A stretch of DNA of 64,000 nt from Chryseobacterium herbae (GCF_025154075.1 NZ_JAOAMU010000001.1:1026958-1090957), one strand, 5' to 3'. Shown: positions 49,553 to 58,771, counted from the stretch's first letter. Notes: generated from the sequence alone by a model not told the origin. Made by a program: numbers and translations.

Positions 49553-50377
49553 ATGAAAACAGTTATCCCATCCGAATTATACCCCGTACAGCTTCAGACC
49601 ATCATGCAGACCGCCGTGTCTCCGCGTCCGATTGCTTTGGCTTCTACGGTAGATAAAAACGGAACTATCAATTTATCACCATTCAGTTTTTTTAATATGT
49701 TCAGTACGGTTCCTCCGATATTGATTTTTTCACCATCGAGGAGAGTACGTGACAATACCACTAAACATACGCTGGAAAATGTTCTTGAAGTTCCTGAAGT
49801 AGTGATTGGAACCGTAAATTTTCCAATCGTACAGCAGATTTCTTTAGCTTCTACAGAATATGAAACCGGAATCAATGAATTCATCAAATCCGGACTGACC
49901 ATGAAAGATGCAGATCTGGTACAGCCTAAACTGATTGAAGAATGTCCGGTTAACTTTGAATGTAAAGTTTTAGAAGTGAAATCTCTGGGAGATCAGGGCG
50001 GCGCTGGAAATCTGGTCATCTGTGAGGTACAGAAAATTCATATCAGAGAAGAGTATCTGAATGAAGCCGGGAATTTAGATCAGCAAAAACTGGATATGGT
50101 GGCTCGTTTAGGAGGGAACTTTTACTCCAGAAGCAATCAGAACAGTATTTTTGAAGTACCAAAACCTTTAGTAACAAAAGGAATTGGGTTTGATCTTCTG
50201 CCGGACTCTATCAAATACAGTAAAATATTTACAGGAAACGATCTGGGAATGCTCGCCAACGTAGAAATACTTCCTGCAGGAGAATTCCATACGGATGAGA
50301 ACGTTCATACAGACGCTCAGAAATTACTGTTGGAAAGTAAAATTGAAGAAGCCTGGACGCTTTTAACAATAGCATAA
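49553..50377 (+). CDS. Flavin reductase-like domain protein
   Basis: 274 residues. The N-terminal ~190 residues are the FMN-binding split-barrel flavin reductase domain (VSPRPIALASTVDKNGTINLSPFSFF in family context; SPRPIALAST is the core). The remaining ~80 residues are a Bacteroidota-type extension (EVPKPLVTKGIGFDLLPDSI). It is the last gene of the tyrosine cluster. A role supplying reduced flavin or acting on an aromatic intermediate is possible; the real substrate is unknown. Confidence 0.85.
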   Translation: MKTVIPSELYPVQLQTIMQTAVSPRPIALASTVDKNGTINLSPFSFFNMFSTVPPILIFSPSRRVRDNTTKHTLENVLEVPEVVIGTVNFPIVQQISLASTEYETGINEFIKSGLTMKDADLVQPKLIEECPVNFECKVLEVKSLGDQGGAGNLVICEVQKIHIREEYLNEAGNLDQQKLDMVARLGGNFYSRSNQNSIFEVPKPLVTKGIGFDLLPDSIKYSKIFTGNDLGMLANVEILPAGEFHTDENVHTDAQKLLLESKIEEAWTLLTIA

Positions 50378-50395
50378 CATAAGCTTATACAAAAC

Positions 50396-50424
50396 AAAAC
50401 CAGCCTGCAATTAGGCTGGTTTTT
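50396..50424 (+). terminator. Terminator after the flavin reductase gene
   Basis: AAAACCAGCCT / AGGCTGGTTTT with loop GCAATT and a T run, 18 bases after the stop. The rest of the gap to 50754 is non-coding: degenerate TTTGCGTC/GCAAAGACGCAAG repeat remnants and one palindromic element. Confidence 0.9.
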
Positions 50425-50651
50425 ATTTATTTTCTTAGCTGTAAAATTTAAACGCTCTCACATTCTCCTTCATCGAATCAACTTGTTGACTCCCTCTTTG
50501 CTCCCCTCAATAAGAGGTTCTAATTTTAAAACTTTGCGTCAAAAAATGTTCACCATGTCTATGTTGAAATTCGCAAAGACGCAAGTTTTTTAAACAAATT
50601 CTAATGCTTTAAGGCGCAATGATTTTATCTCCGATAAAATTGAATACCGCT

Positions 50652-50730
50652 GTCATTGCGAGGAGCACAGCGACGAAGCAATCTCAAAAACAAATACCTT
50701 AGATTGCTTCACCTAAAGGTTCGCAATGAC
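50652..50730 (+). repeat. Palindromic interspersed element, copy 3 (79 bp)
   Basis: GTCATTGCGA ... TCGCAATGAC with inner arms GAAGCAATCTCA and AGATTGCTTC; same orientation as copy 1, but the first arm is of the GGAGCACAGCGAC type shared with copies 4 and 5. It is preceded by GATTTTATCTCCGATAAAATTGAATACC. Confidence 0.9.
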
Positions 50731-50753
50731 AGATAGGTTTTACAGTTCAAATT

Positions 50754-51266
50754 TTATTTAGATTTCAATGTATCAGTAACCGTAATTTTCCCTTTCTCAG
50801 CAAAATCCGTTACTTTTCCGTTTTTATCAATAGAAACATTCAGATTATCATTCTTGGCATCATAGAAGATCGATGTTGAATATCCCGGGCAATCATGCTG
50901 CTTACAGCCTGTTATTTTATAGATTCCGTTCTCAGATACAATCGGAGATTCTACGTTGAAATTTTTAAGCATTTCATCATATTGCGCTCCGGTAAGTTTT
51001 TTAACACGGTCTGCAAAACTTTTATCTTCGAACAGCTTAACATCATGGGGATATTTACCTGTATTTTTAGTAATGATATTATCAGCAGAAGCCGTTACTG
51101 AAGGTATAGAAGTTGCTGAGTCTGTTTTAGGTGCAGCTACAGAATCTTTCGGCATCGTGGTCGTTACAGAGTCGGCGGTTGCCGGTACATCCGTTTTGGC
51201 TTCTTTTTTACATGAGATCACGGCGAATAATGAAAACGCACAGGCGCTTACGATCAATTTTTTCAT
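50754..51266 (-). CDS. Lipoprotein of unknown function
   Basis: 170 residues, type II signal peptide with lipobox AVISC (Cys19), followed by KK and a Thr/Ser/Pro/Ala-rich linker (about 25-60), then a globular domain (KYPHDVKLFEDKSFADRVKK...). C127/C132-type pair in TGCKQHDCPGY suggests a disulfide. The family is not recognised by me. It is monocistronic, convergent with the flavin reductase gene. An envelope protein with a flexible tether to the membrane is the safe description. Confidence 0.78.
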   Translation of the reverse strand: MKKLIVSACAFSLFAVISCKKEAKTDVPATADSVTTTMPKDSVAAPKTDSATSIPSVTASADNIITKNTGKYPHDVKLFEDKSFADRVKKLTGAQYDEMLKNFNVESPIVSENGIYKITGCKQHDCPGYSTSIFYDAKNDNLNVSIDKNGKVTDFAEKGKITVTDTLKSK

Positions 51267-51330
51267 AATAATTTAATAGAGTGATTAATAATTAGAACGT
51301 CAATATTCAAATTTTATTCCACTATTCACC

Positions 51331-52173
51331 TTATTTCATATTCTTATTAATAAAATCAATGCACTTTTCAGTCACGATTTTTAAGTTTTCCGGAAGTTCT
51401 TTTTCAGTCCAAGGTTCCTTTGAACCAAAGGTGTGATCTGCATTTTCAACTAAGAACAATTCTGAATTGGGGTTCAGGATATGAAGGTGTTCCGCATTCT
51501 TTACGCTCACACTTTCATCATCGGTTCCATGAATAATCAGCACATAAGCTTTGGCCATTTCTGTCGCTCTTTCCACATCGAAACGGTGTACGTTATTTTC
51601 AAAATCTTCGTAAAACTGATAGTAATGGGGCATTTCCTGTTTTGTACGGCCGTTCAGAACATAGTATACACCGTCTTTTTTCCAGTTTTCAAGCGCTTCA
51701 TTTCTAGGAAAACGTTCCAGAGTATCTACACTGGCCAGTGTGATCAGCCCATTGATTCTTTCATCTTCAAAAGTTTTGATGATGGAAATCCCTCCTCCTC
51801 TGCTGTGCCCGATAAGGACAATCCTCTGATCATCCACATTAGGATGTTTCACAAAGTGATCAATCACTACACCTAAATCTGAAAGCTCTTTTGAATAATT
51901 ATTATTCCCAAACGCCTCCAGATCAGCAAAATTATGAGGATCTTCAACTGTGGTTCCGTTATGAGAAGCATTGAATTTCACAAAGAAAAGGCCGGCTTCA
52001 GCAAACTTCTCTGCCATCAGATTCCAGGCACCCCAGTCTTTATAGCCTTTGTAACCATGAACAAAGATCACCAACGGTAATTTTTCATCTGTTTCGGGAT
52101 ACAATGCATCTGCCAGAAAATCTCTGGTTTCGGGGTTTCCAAGCTTTATATTAATATATTTTATCAATTTCAT
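51331..52173 (-). CDS. Alpha/beta hydrolase (dienelactone hydrolase-like)
   Basis: 280 residues, no signal peptide. Oxyanion motif FVHGYKGYKDWG, nucleophile S124 in GHSRGGGIS, acid in LIIHGTDDESV and His in ENADHTFG. The fold corresponds to the S9/dienelactone-hydrolase-like group of cytosolic esterases or acyl-peptidases. Substrate unknown. It is divergent from the HipA-like kinase gene. Confidence 0.87.
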   Translation of the reverse strand: MKLIKYINIKLGNPETRDFLADALYPETDEKLPLVIFVHGYKGYKDWGAWNLMAEKFAEAGLFFVKFNASHNGTTVEDPHNFADLEAFGNNNYSKELSDLGVVIDHFVKHPNVDDQRIVLIGHSRGGGISIIKTFEDERINGLITLASVDTLERFPRNEALENWKKDGVYYVLNGRTKQEMPHYYQFYEDFENNVHRFDVERATEMAKAYVLIIHGTDDESVSVKNAEHLHILNPNSELFLVENADHTFGSKEPWTEKELPENLKIVTEKCIDFINKNMK

Positions 52174-52305
52174 ACAATTAAACTTTTATTTACTGTTTGT
52201 GGTATTTCACACCACTCTAAATTAATGAAAAAATCCTTAGCGCTTTTGTTTTCATCTTATTTTCGTTCTCATTCGTACAGATCACAACTTATCAAAAAAT
52301 AACCT

Positions 52306-52313
52306 TAATTTTG
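52306..52313 (+). promoter_or_regulatory. -7 element of the HipA-like operon
   Basis: TAATTTTG, a TAnnTTTG match only 4 bases before the ATG at 52318. If it is the true promoter, the message starts at or next to the start codon. Confidence 0.4.
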
Positions 52314-52317
52314 CGGT

Positions 52318-53091
52318 ATGCTGGATTTAAGAACGGTAACCGTCATGCGTTACATCCTGCCTCTGAGGGAAGGCGGATCTCTTCCTGCTTTGGCAGAAGC
52401 TGATGATGATTTTAAATATGTACTAAAATTTCGGGGCGCAGGCCACGGAGTAAAAATGCTGATCTCCGAACTTTTAGGCGGTAAGATCACTGAAGCTTTG
52501 GAACTACAGATTCCTGAGCTGGTATTCGTCAACCTTGATGTTGACTTCGGAAGAACGGAAGCCGATGAGGAAATCCAGGAATTGCTGAAATTTTCCGAAG
52601 GGCTGAATCTGGGACTCCATTATCTTTCAGGTTCTATCACCTATGATCCGGGCGTAAAGGTGGATCCGCTTCTGGCTTCAAAAATCGTTTGGCTGGATGC
52701 TTTCATCACCAATATCGACCGTACTTTCAGGAATACGAATCTTCTGATGTGGCATAAAGAGCTTTGGGTCATCGACAACGGAGCATCGTTTTATTTCCAT
52801 CATTCGTGGCAGAATTTTGATGCAGCGGCCAAAACTCCTTTCAAATATGTGAAAGATCACGTCCTGCTTCCGAAAGCCAACAGGCTGGATGAAGCCGACA
52901 AATTCGCCCACGAGGTGTTGAATGACACGTTATTCAGGGATATCGTCAATTTAATTCCTGAAGACTGGCTCCAATGGAATGACGCCGATGAAACACCGGA
53001 GGAGATCCGTGAGATCTATTTCCAGTTCATGAAAACCAGGTTAGAAAATTCTCAAATCTTTTTAAACGAAGCGAAAAATGCAAGAGGATAA
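52318..53091 (+). CDS. HipA-family kinase-like protein
   Basis: 257 residues, shorter than the 440-residue HipA toxin and lacking its N-terminal subdomain. Kinase-like elements: the Lys in YVLKFRGAGHG, then LDAFITNIDRTFRNTNLL (catalytic-loop type D-x-x-x-x-N) and the metal Asp in LWVIDNGASFYFHH. It belongs to the stand-alone HipA-like kinase family that pairs with DUF3037; the partner overlaps its end by 14 bases. No HipB-like antitoxin is adjacent, so classical toxin-antitoxin behaviour is not implied. The function of the pair is unknown. Confidence 0.85.
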   Translation: MLDLRTVTVMRYILPLREGGSLPALAEADDDFKYVLKFRGAGHGVKMLISELLGGKITEALELQIPELVFVNLDVDFGRTEADEEIQELLKFSEGLNLGLHYLSGSITYDPGVKVDPLLASKIVWLDAFITNIDRTFRNTNLLMWHKELWVIDNGASFYFHHSWQNFDAAAKTPFKYVKDHVLLPKANRLDEADKFAHEVLNDTLFRDIVNLIPEDWLQWNDADETPEEIREIYFQFMKTRLENSQIFLNEAKNARG

Positions 53092-53461
53092 AATATACGA
53101 ATACGCCGTCATCCGCCTGGTACCCAAAGTTGAAAGAGAAGAATTTTTCAACATCGGACTCGTGATGTTCTCCAAAAAAGAGAAGTTTATCCGCGTGGAA
53201 TTTCATCTGTGTCTGGATAAATTTAAGCTGATGCACAATAAAATTGATTACGACGACATTATCCAGAATCTGGAAAGCTTTCAGAAAATTGCAAACGGCG
53301 ACAAAGAAGGAGGCCCGATTGCCCTGATGGATATTCCTGAACGGTTCCGCTGGCTGACGGCTGTAAGAAGCTCTGTCGTTCAAACTTCAAGACCTCATCC
53401 GGGAAAATCTAAAGACCTGGAAAAGACTTTTGATAAACTTTTTGAGGAGTTAGTAAAATAA
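53078..53461 (+). CDS. DUF3037-family protein
   Basis: 127 residues, starting inside the last 14 bases of the HipA-like gene in another frame. Family signature YEYAVIRLVPKVEREEFFNIGLVMFSKK (core EEFFNIGLVMFS) at about 5-31 and RFRWLTAVRSSVVQTSRPHPG near the end. It is found next to HipA-like kinases as a fixed pair, presumably as binding partner or substrate. Biochemical role unknown. Confidence 0.85.
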   Translation: MQEDKIYEYAVIRLVPKVEREEFFNIGLVMFSKKEKFIRVEFHLCLDKFKLMHNKIDYDDIIQNLESFQKIANGDKEGGPIALMDIPERFRWLTAVRSSVVQTSRPHPGKSKDLEKTFDKLFEELVK

Positions 53462-53602
53462 TACTCCACTAGAAAAAGTATCCTATAAATCATTAACGAA
53501 CAACATTTCAACTGACGAGTCTTAACATATATATTCTTAGATAGAAAATTATTTAATCAACTATAAATCAATATTATAAAATAAAAAAAACATCTAAAAA
53601 TA

Positions 53603-53610
53603 TAAATTTG
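53603..53610 (+). promoter_or_regulatory. -7 element upstream of cstA
   Basis: TAAATTTG with no matching TTTG at the right distance. A leader of about 115 bases would follow. The gap 53462-53731 is otherwise only AT-rich and I see no other structure in it. Confidence 0.4.
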
Positions 53611-53731
53611 CTAGATTAATATACATATCACCCGTTTTTACGTCTAAAATAATTAACTTGGCTTTTGTTTAAATTATTCTTAACAAAATATCCAATATTT
53701 TTAATTATTCATTCTTAAAAAAACAACTGGT

Positions 53732-55573
53732 ATGGATTTTCTGAATAACACCAATGCACTTACCCTGATCTTTGTATCAGTCCTTATTTTTGCGATCGCC
53801 TATCGTTTTTATGGTATTTTCATTGCCAATAAAGTACTTCGGCTTAATGATAAAAATACAACGCCTGCCGTAGAATTTGCAGATGGTAAAGATTACGTAG
53901 CGACCAATAGAAATGTTCTTTTCGGACATCATTTTGCGGCTATTGCTGCAGCAGGACCTTTGGTGGGACCTGTTCTGGCGGCCCAGTTTGGTTATCTTCC
54001 CGGTGCATTATGGATCCTGATCGGATGTGTATTGGGTGGCGGTGTGCATGATATGGTGGTTTTATTCGCTTCTGTACGACACAAGGGACAGAGTCTTGCC
54101 ACCATTGCTTCTAAGGAAATTGGAAAGACCACCGGAACAGTTGCCGGTTTTGCCATTTTATTCATATTGATTCTTACGCTGGCCGGTTTATCATTGGCCT
54201 GTATCAATGCGATGCATGAAGCTTCATGGTCTTTATTTACAGTTGTGATTACAATGCCTATCGCGGTGATCATGGGATTGATCATGAGATACAGAAAAAA
54301 CAGTGTGCTTTTCGCCAGTATTTTAGGAGGGATCCTTTTAATAGCAGGAATTATCGGCGGTCATAGCTTAATGCAGAATGAAACGATGAACAACCTGTTT
54401 ACATGGGATATAAAAACCATTTCGATTGCTATTCCGCTGTATGGTTTTCTGGCTTCTGTGCTTCCGGTTTGGTTGCTTCTTGTACCTAGAGATTACCTTT
54501 CAACTTATTTAAAAATAGGAACCATCATTATGCTTGCTGTAGGTGTGATCGTGATCCATCCAACGATTCAGATGCCTGCCCTTACGGAATTTATAAACGG
54601 TGGAGGTCCTGTCATTGGCGGCCCTGTACTTCCTTTTATTTTTATTGTGATCGCCTGTGGAGCCATTTCAGGTTTCCATGCTGTAATTGCAACCGGAACA
54701 ACCCCAAAAATGCTTAACAAAGAAAAAGAAATCCTTTTTGTAGGCTACGGAGCGATGCTGGTGGAAGGTTTTGTAGCATTAATGGCTTTAATCGCAGCTT
54801 GTACGTTAATGCCGGGTGATTATTTTGCCATCAATACTCCGAAGGAATCTTATGATGCTTTCCTGGCAGCACATCCTGCTCTTCATGGCGTAGACATCGA
54901 TTATTATTCACAAAAAATAGGCATTGAGCTTCACGGAAGAACAGGTGGAGCGGTGTCCTTAGCCGTTGGAATGGCTCATATTTTCAATAAAATCCCATAT
55001 ATGGATCAGCTGACGGCTTACTGGTATAATTTTGCCATCATGTTTGAAGCCGTGTTCATCCTTACCGCTATTGATGCAGGAACAAGAGTCGGCCGTTTCT
55101 TTTTACAGGAAATGCTGGGTTCTGTGATTCCTAAATTCAATGATAAAAACTGGATTCCGGGAATTATTATCAGCAGCCTCTTATTTACTTTCGCGTGGGG
55201 ATATCTGGTATTTACGGGTAATGTCAGCAGTATCTGGCCGCTCTTTGGAATCAGTAATCAGCTATTGGCAGCCTGCGGACTTATTGTATGTACGACGATG
55301 CTCATACGGATGAACAGAGGGAAATATGCGTTATGCTCAGCCATTCCGGGAGTTTTTATGGCCGGAATTACTTTCTGGGCCGGTTATATCCAGGTTACTG
55401 CGATCTATCTTCCTAAAGAACAGTATCTGCTGGCAGCTTTAGCCGTAACGGCTATGGTTCTGATGTTAATTGTATTCATTGGGGCATTTATCAAATGGTA
55501 CCAGCTTCTGCAGATTAAAACCACTGTGACAGATTATTACGGAGAGCCTGTCAAAGAGCTTGTAGAAAGATAA
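53732..55573 (+). CDS. cstA: Carbon starvation protein CstA
   Basis: 613 residues, the shorter CstA form. It has about 15-16 predicted membrane helices and the family blocks DGKDYVATNRNVLFGHHFAAIAAAGPLVGP (core FGHHFAAIAAAGPLVGP) and LGGGVHDMVVLFASVRHKG near the N-terminus, then GTRVGRFFLQEMLGS. CstA-type carriers take up peptides or pyruvate when carbon is scarce. It is followed by a separate thiamine promoter and riboswitch, so it is not part of that operon. Confidence 0.93.
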   Translation: MDFLNNTNALTLIFVSVLIFAIAYRFYGIFIANKVLRLNDKNTTPAVEFADGKDYVATNRNVLFGHHFAAIAAAGPLVGPVLAAQFGYLPGALWILIGCVLGGGVHDMVVLFASVRHKGQSLATIASKEIGKTTGTVAGFAILFILILTLAGLSLACINAMHEASWSLFTVVITMPIAVIMGLIMRYRKNSVLFASILGGILLIAGIIGGHSLMQNETMNNLFTWDIKTISIAIPLYGFLASVLPVWLLLVPRDYLSTYLKIGTIIMLAVGVIVIHPTIQMPALTEFINGGGPVIGGPVLPFIFIVIACGAISGFHAVIATGTTPKMLNKEKEILFVGYGAMLVEGFVALMALIAACTLMPGDYFAINTPKESYDAFLAAHPALHGVDIDYYSQKIGIELHGRTGGAVSLAVGMAHIFNKIPYMDQLTAYWYNFAIMFEAVFILTAIDAGTRVGRFFLQEMLGSVIPKFNDKNWIPGIIISSLLFTFAWGYLVFTGNVSSIWPLFGISNQLLAACGLIVCTTMLIRMNRGKYALCSAIPGVFMAGITFWAGYIQVTAIYLPKEQYLLAALAVTAMVLMLIVFIGAFIKWYQLLQIKTTVTDYYGEPVKELVER

Positions 55574-55585
55574 TTCTTGTGAGTT

Positions 55586-55616
55586 TTTGCCTGCTCTGAT
55601 AATTTTTATACATTTG
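55586..55616 (+). promoter_or_regulatory. Promoter of the thiamine salvage operon
   Basis: TTTG (55586-55589), 19-base spacer, TACATTTG (55609-55616): a perfect match to the Bacteroidota consensus. Predicted start is near 55621, exactly where the riboswitch P1 stem begins. Confidence 0.8.
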
Positions 55617-55617
55617 T

Positions 55618-55730
55618 TTTGCTTTAGGGGTATTCTGAAAAAGAATTGAGAGAGTCCCTTTGAACCTGATACGGCTGACACCGACGTAGGGAAAAGCAAA
55701 ATGACATTGTTGACAGTGTACTTTTTGTTT
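55618..55730 (+). promoter_or_regulatory. TPP riboswitch with downstream hairpin
   Basis: P1 is closed by GCTTT (55621) and AAAGC (55693). Conserved THI-element parts follow in order: AGGGG, TTGAGAGAGTCCCTTTGAAC, CCTGATACGGCTGACACCG, ACGTAGGGAAAAGC. A small hairpin ACATTGT / ACAGTGT with a following TTTTT (55704-55726) can act as the terminator of the expression platform. The next gene is thiM. Confidence 0.93.
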
Positions 55731-55762
55731 TGGATTTTTTCCTAAAGCTATTTTTATTTTAA

Positions 55763-56569
55763 ATGATAATAATGGAAAAAATTCTTTGGGAACAGGTACA
55801 GCTTGTCAGACAACAGTCTCCTTTGGTTCATAATATCACCAATTATGTGGTGATGAACAATACCGCCAATGCCCTTTTGGCTGCAGGAGCCTCTCCTATC
55901 ATGGCGCATGCAAAATCTGAAATTCAGGAAATGATTGGCATCGCGCATTCGGTGGTGATCAATATTGGTACGCTGGATGAATACTGGTCAGAATCTATGA
56001 TCCTGGCGGCTAAAACGGCACATTCAACCGGAAAACCATGGGTTTTAGATCCTGTAGGTGCCGGAGCCACTTCTTTCCGGGACGAAGTTTTACAGCAACT
56101 TTTGCAATATCAACCTACCGTTATCAGAGGGAATGCTTCTGAAATCATTGCGCTGGCCAAAGCCAATACAACCGCTACCAAAGGAGTAGATAGCACTGCA
56201 CAGAGTAATGAAGCTATAGATGCTGCCCGCAGTCTCGTTGACCAATACGGCACCATTGTCTGTATCTCCGGTGAGACCGATATTATTCTTGATAATCAAC
56301 AGGAAATTTTCATTCAAAACGGACATCCGCTTATGACGAAAGTAACCGGTCTGGGATGTTCTGCGACAGCCTTAATCGGTGCATTTATAGGAATTACACA
56401 GGATAAAGTAATGGCTGTAGCTGCTGCCATGGCATTCATCGGGATAGCGGGGGAACTGGCTGCTGAGGAAAGCAAAGGTCCCGGAAGTCTTCAGGTCAAC
56501 CTCATCGATAATCTGTATACGATCACTGAACAGGAATTCTCAAACCGTCTAAAAATAGAAAGGAAATGA
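55763..56569 (+). CDS. thiM: Hydroxyethylthiazole kinase
   Basis: 268 residues, ribokinase-like fold. Markers: PLVHNITNYVVMNNTANALLAAGASPIMAH (core NITNYVVMNNTANALLA), LDPVGAGATSFR, VIRGNASEI, GETDII and the anion-hole motif KVTGLGCSATALIGAF with catalytic Cys in GLGCSA. It phosphorylates hydroxyethylthiazole salvaged from outside. Start taken at 55763; an ATG three codons on is equally possible. First gene behind the TPP riboswitch; overlaps thiE by 4 bases. Confidence 0.94.
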   Translation: MIIMEKILWEQVQLVRQQSPLVHNITNYVVMNNTANALLAAGASPIMAHAKSEIQEMIGIAHSVVINIGTLDEYWSESMILAAKTAHSTGKPWVLDPVGAGATSFRDEVLQQLLQYQPTVIRGNASEIIALAKANTTATKGVDSTAQSNEAIDAARSLVDQYGTIVCISGETDIILDNQQEIFIQNGHPLMTKVTGLGCSATALIGAFIGITQDKVMAVAAAMAFIGIAGELAAEESKGPGSLQVNLIDNLYTITEQEFSNRLKIERK

Positions 56570-57201
56570 GTTTAAATCCTTTTCCTTATCAACTTTATCT
56601 GGTTATTTCTGAAGCCGACTGTGTGGGAAGAAATTTTCTGCAGGTTGCCGAGCAAGCTATGCTTGGCGGAGTTGATGTGATTCAACTGAGAGAGAAAAAC
56701 AGCAGTACAGATTCCTTTCTTGCAAAAGCTCAACAGCTTATTGAATTGACCGATAAATATTCAGTTCCACTCATCATTAACGATAATATTCAGGTTGCAG
56801 AAAAGGTCGATGCAGCAGGCATTCATGTGGGAAACAGCGATGCTTCACCCGTTTATTTAAGACAACGGCCTCTTCTCCATCATAAAATCATTGGTTACTC
56901 CATAGAATATCTTTCCCAGCTTGACAATGAACAGACAGCCGTTTCAGATTATCTGGGAATCAGTCCCGTTTTCAGAACGGATACAAAAACGGATACGATA
57001 ACAGAATGGGGCCTTGAAGGAATTAAAACAATCAGACAGCTTACGGAAAAACCTTTAGTCGCCATTGGCCATATTCATTTAGGAAATGCAAAAGAAGTGA
57101 TGAATGCAGGGGCAGATTGTCTTGCTGTTGTTTCCGCGATCTGCGGTGCACCTGATCCTCAAAAAGCAGCCTATCAATTAAAAAACGAAATTTTAAAATG
57201 A
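56566..57201 (+). CDS. thiE: Thiamine-phosphate synthase
   Basis: 211 residues, TIM barrel. Markers: VDVIQLREKNSST, PLIINDNIQVAEKVDAAGIHVGNSD, the HHKIIGYS strand, DYLGISPVFRTDTKTD and AGADCLAVVSAI. It joins thiazole phosphate (from ThiM) and HMP pyrophosphate (from ThiD) to thiamine phosphate. Overlaps thiM by 4 bases and thiD by 4, so translation is coupled through the operon. Confidence 0.95.
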   Translation: MSLNPFPYQLYLVISEADCVGRNFLQVAEQAMLGGVDVIQLREKNSSTDSFLAKAQQLIELTDKYSVPLIINDNIQVAEKVDAAGIHVGNSDASPVYLRQRPLLHHKIIGYSIEYLSQLDNEQTAVSDYLGISPVFRTDTKTDTITEWGLEGIKTIRQLTEKPLVAIGHIHLGNAKEVMNAGADCLAVVSAICGAPDPQKAAYQLKNEILK

Positions 57202-58031
57202 AGAAATACACTTATCCATCGGTATTAACGATCGCCGGATTTGACGGAAGCGGCGGCGCTGGCATTCAGGCTGATATTAAAACCGCTTCTGCTTTAGGAT
57301 GTTTCTCGACATCTGTATTAACCGCTTTACCTGTACAGAACACGAGGGGTGTACGGAAAATATATTCCATTCCCGTAGAAGCTATAGCGGATCAAATTGA
57401 AGCTATTCTGGATGATATTTTTCCGGATGCTATAAAAATCGGGATGGTTCATACCCCACAACTGGTCGAAACGATTGTTTCAACTTTAGGGAAGTATAAA
57501 AAAATACCGCTTGTATTTGATCCTGTTATGGTTGCCACAAGTGGTCACCGTCTGATCGAAGAGGATACGATAACAGCCATCACGGAGAAACTTTTCCCGA
57601 TTGCTGATGTGATTACCCCTAATATGGACGAAGCTGCCATTTTAGCAAAGATGAAAGTCGAGACCCTTGAAGATTTGTACGCTGCCGGAAAAGAAATAAA
57701 AAAGCTGGGCTGCCGAAGCATTCTTTTGAAAGGCGGACATCAGGAAACCTCAACAATCACGTCTTTATTTTTTGATGAAAATGAAAAATTTCATTCTTTC
57801 GAGACGGTGAAATTTAACACTAGCAATACCCATGGCTCAGGCTGCACGCTTTCTTCTGCCATTGCTTCCTATCTGGCTCAGGGTAAAACTTTATACGATG
57901 CCGTTTCTTTGGGCCAGGAATATGTTTATCAAGCCATAGACAACGGAAAAGACGTACAAACAGGGCACGGAAACGGTCCGCTTAATCATTTTTTTAATCC
58001 TCAAAAACTCATCAAAAATGAAATGGTCTGA
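57198..58031 (+). CDS. thiD: Hydroxymethylpyrimidine/phosphomethylpyrimidine kinase
   Basis: 277 residues, ribokinase-like. Markers: TIAGFDGSGGAGIQADIKT (Ser replaced by Phe-Asp in the usual GSDSGGGAGIQAD), FDPVMVATSGHRL, TPNMDEAAIL, LKGGHQ and NTHGSGCTLSSAIAS with the catalytic Cys. It phosphorylates HMP twice. Its last 14 bases overlap tenA. Confidence 0.94.
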   Translation: MKKYTYPSVLTIAGFDGSGGAGIQADIKTASALGCFSTSVLTALPVQNTRGVRKIYSIPVEAIADQIEAILDDIFPDAIKIGMVHTPQLVETIVSTLGKYKKIPLVFDPVMVATSGHRLIEEDTITAITEKLFPIADVITPNMDEAAILAKMKVETLEDLYAAGKEIKKLGCRSILLKGGHQETSTITSLFFDENEKFHSFETVKFNTSNTHGSGCTLSSAIASYLAQGKTLYDAVSLGQEYVYQAIDNGKDVQTGHGNGPLNHFFNPQKLIKNEMV

Positions 58032-58668
58032 ACACACCTGGCAAGCTATAGAACAACGGTATGAGTCTATTCTGGACATGCCGTTTATCAAAGAATTGTC
58101 AGACGGAACTTTACCCCAGGAGAAATTTCGGTTTTATATGGCTCAGGATTCCTTATATCTTGAACATTTCGGGAGAACGCTTTCGCTGATTGCTGCTAAA
58201 ATTCAGGATCTTCACGATGTACTTGCATTTATGCGATTTGCTGAAAATGCCATTGTGGTGGAAAATGCACTGCATGAATCTTACTTTGTAGATTTTGGAG
58301 TTACTGATAAAGGCGTACTGGAACCTGCCTGTCATCATTATATTCACTTTCTGAGAAGTACGGCAGCTTTAGAATCTGTAGAAATTGCAGTAGCGGCAGT
58401 CCTTCCCTGTTTCTGGATTTACAGAGAAGTCGGAGATTATATTTACAGCAATCAAAACACGATCAATAATCCTTACCAAAAGTGGATTGATACGTATGGA
58501 GGGGATGAATTTTCTATTGCCGTAGATCAGGCTATTGCAATCTGTGACCGACTGGCTGAGAACAGTACAGAGGAAACAAGAGAAAAAATGACCGAAGCTT
58601 TTATCATGTCCACGAGAATGGAATTCCATTTCTGGGAAGGCGCTTATGAGCTGAAAACATGGAAATAG
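58018..58668 (+). CDS. tenA: TenA-type aminopyrimidine hydrolase/thiaminase II
   Basis: 216 residues, all-helical. Active-site residues are in place: D44 (MAQDSLYLEHF), Cys131 (VLPCFWIYREVG), and the C-terminal Glu region AFIMSTRMEFHFWEGAY. TenA releases HMP from degraded thiamine (aminopyrimidine salvage). Together with thiM-thiE-thiD this is a complete salvage operon; no thiC or thiG is present, so the organism may depend on salvage here, with de novo genes elsewhere if any. Confidence 0.94.
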   Translation: MKWSEHTWQAIEQRYESILDMPFIKELSDGTLPQEKFRFYMAQDSLYLEHFGRTLSLIAAKIQDLHDVLAFMRFAENAIVVENALHESYFVDFGVTDKGVLEPACHHYIHFLRSTAALESVEIAVAAVLPCFWIYREVGDYIYSNQNTINNPYQKWIDTYGGDEFSIAVDQAIAICDRLAENSTEETREKMTEAFIMSTRMEFHFWEGAYELKTWK

Positions 58669-58699
58669 ATTAATCTGAGTTCAATTGAACAAAAGGCAA

Positions 58700-58736
58700 A
58701 TATCTGGTGACTTCGAGGCCCTCAGCCACCAGATAT
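58700..58736. repeat. Hairpin repeat core, copy C
   Basis: ATATCTGGTGACTT ... CAGCCACCAGATAT, an imperfect hairpin. Same core as at 4513 and 14532, here without the flanking blocks of copies A and B. Confidence 0.85.
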
Positions 58737-58737
58737 T

Positions 58738-58771
58738 AAAAGCGGATTCAAAAATTTGAATCCGCTTTTTT
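58738..58771 (+). terminator. Terminator of the thiamine operon
   Basis: AAAAGCGGATTCAAA / TTTGAATCCGCTTTT, 2-base core loop plus T run, 69 bases past tenA and directly after the hairpin repeat. Confidence 0.88.

Noticed and set aside
52318..53461. Classical HipBA toxin-antitoxin module
   Set aside because: The kinase lacks the HipA N-terminal subdomain and there is no HipB-like gene; DUF3037 is not a known antitoxin fold.
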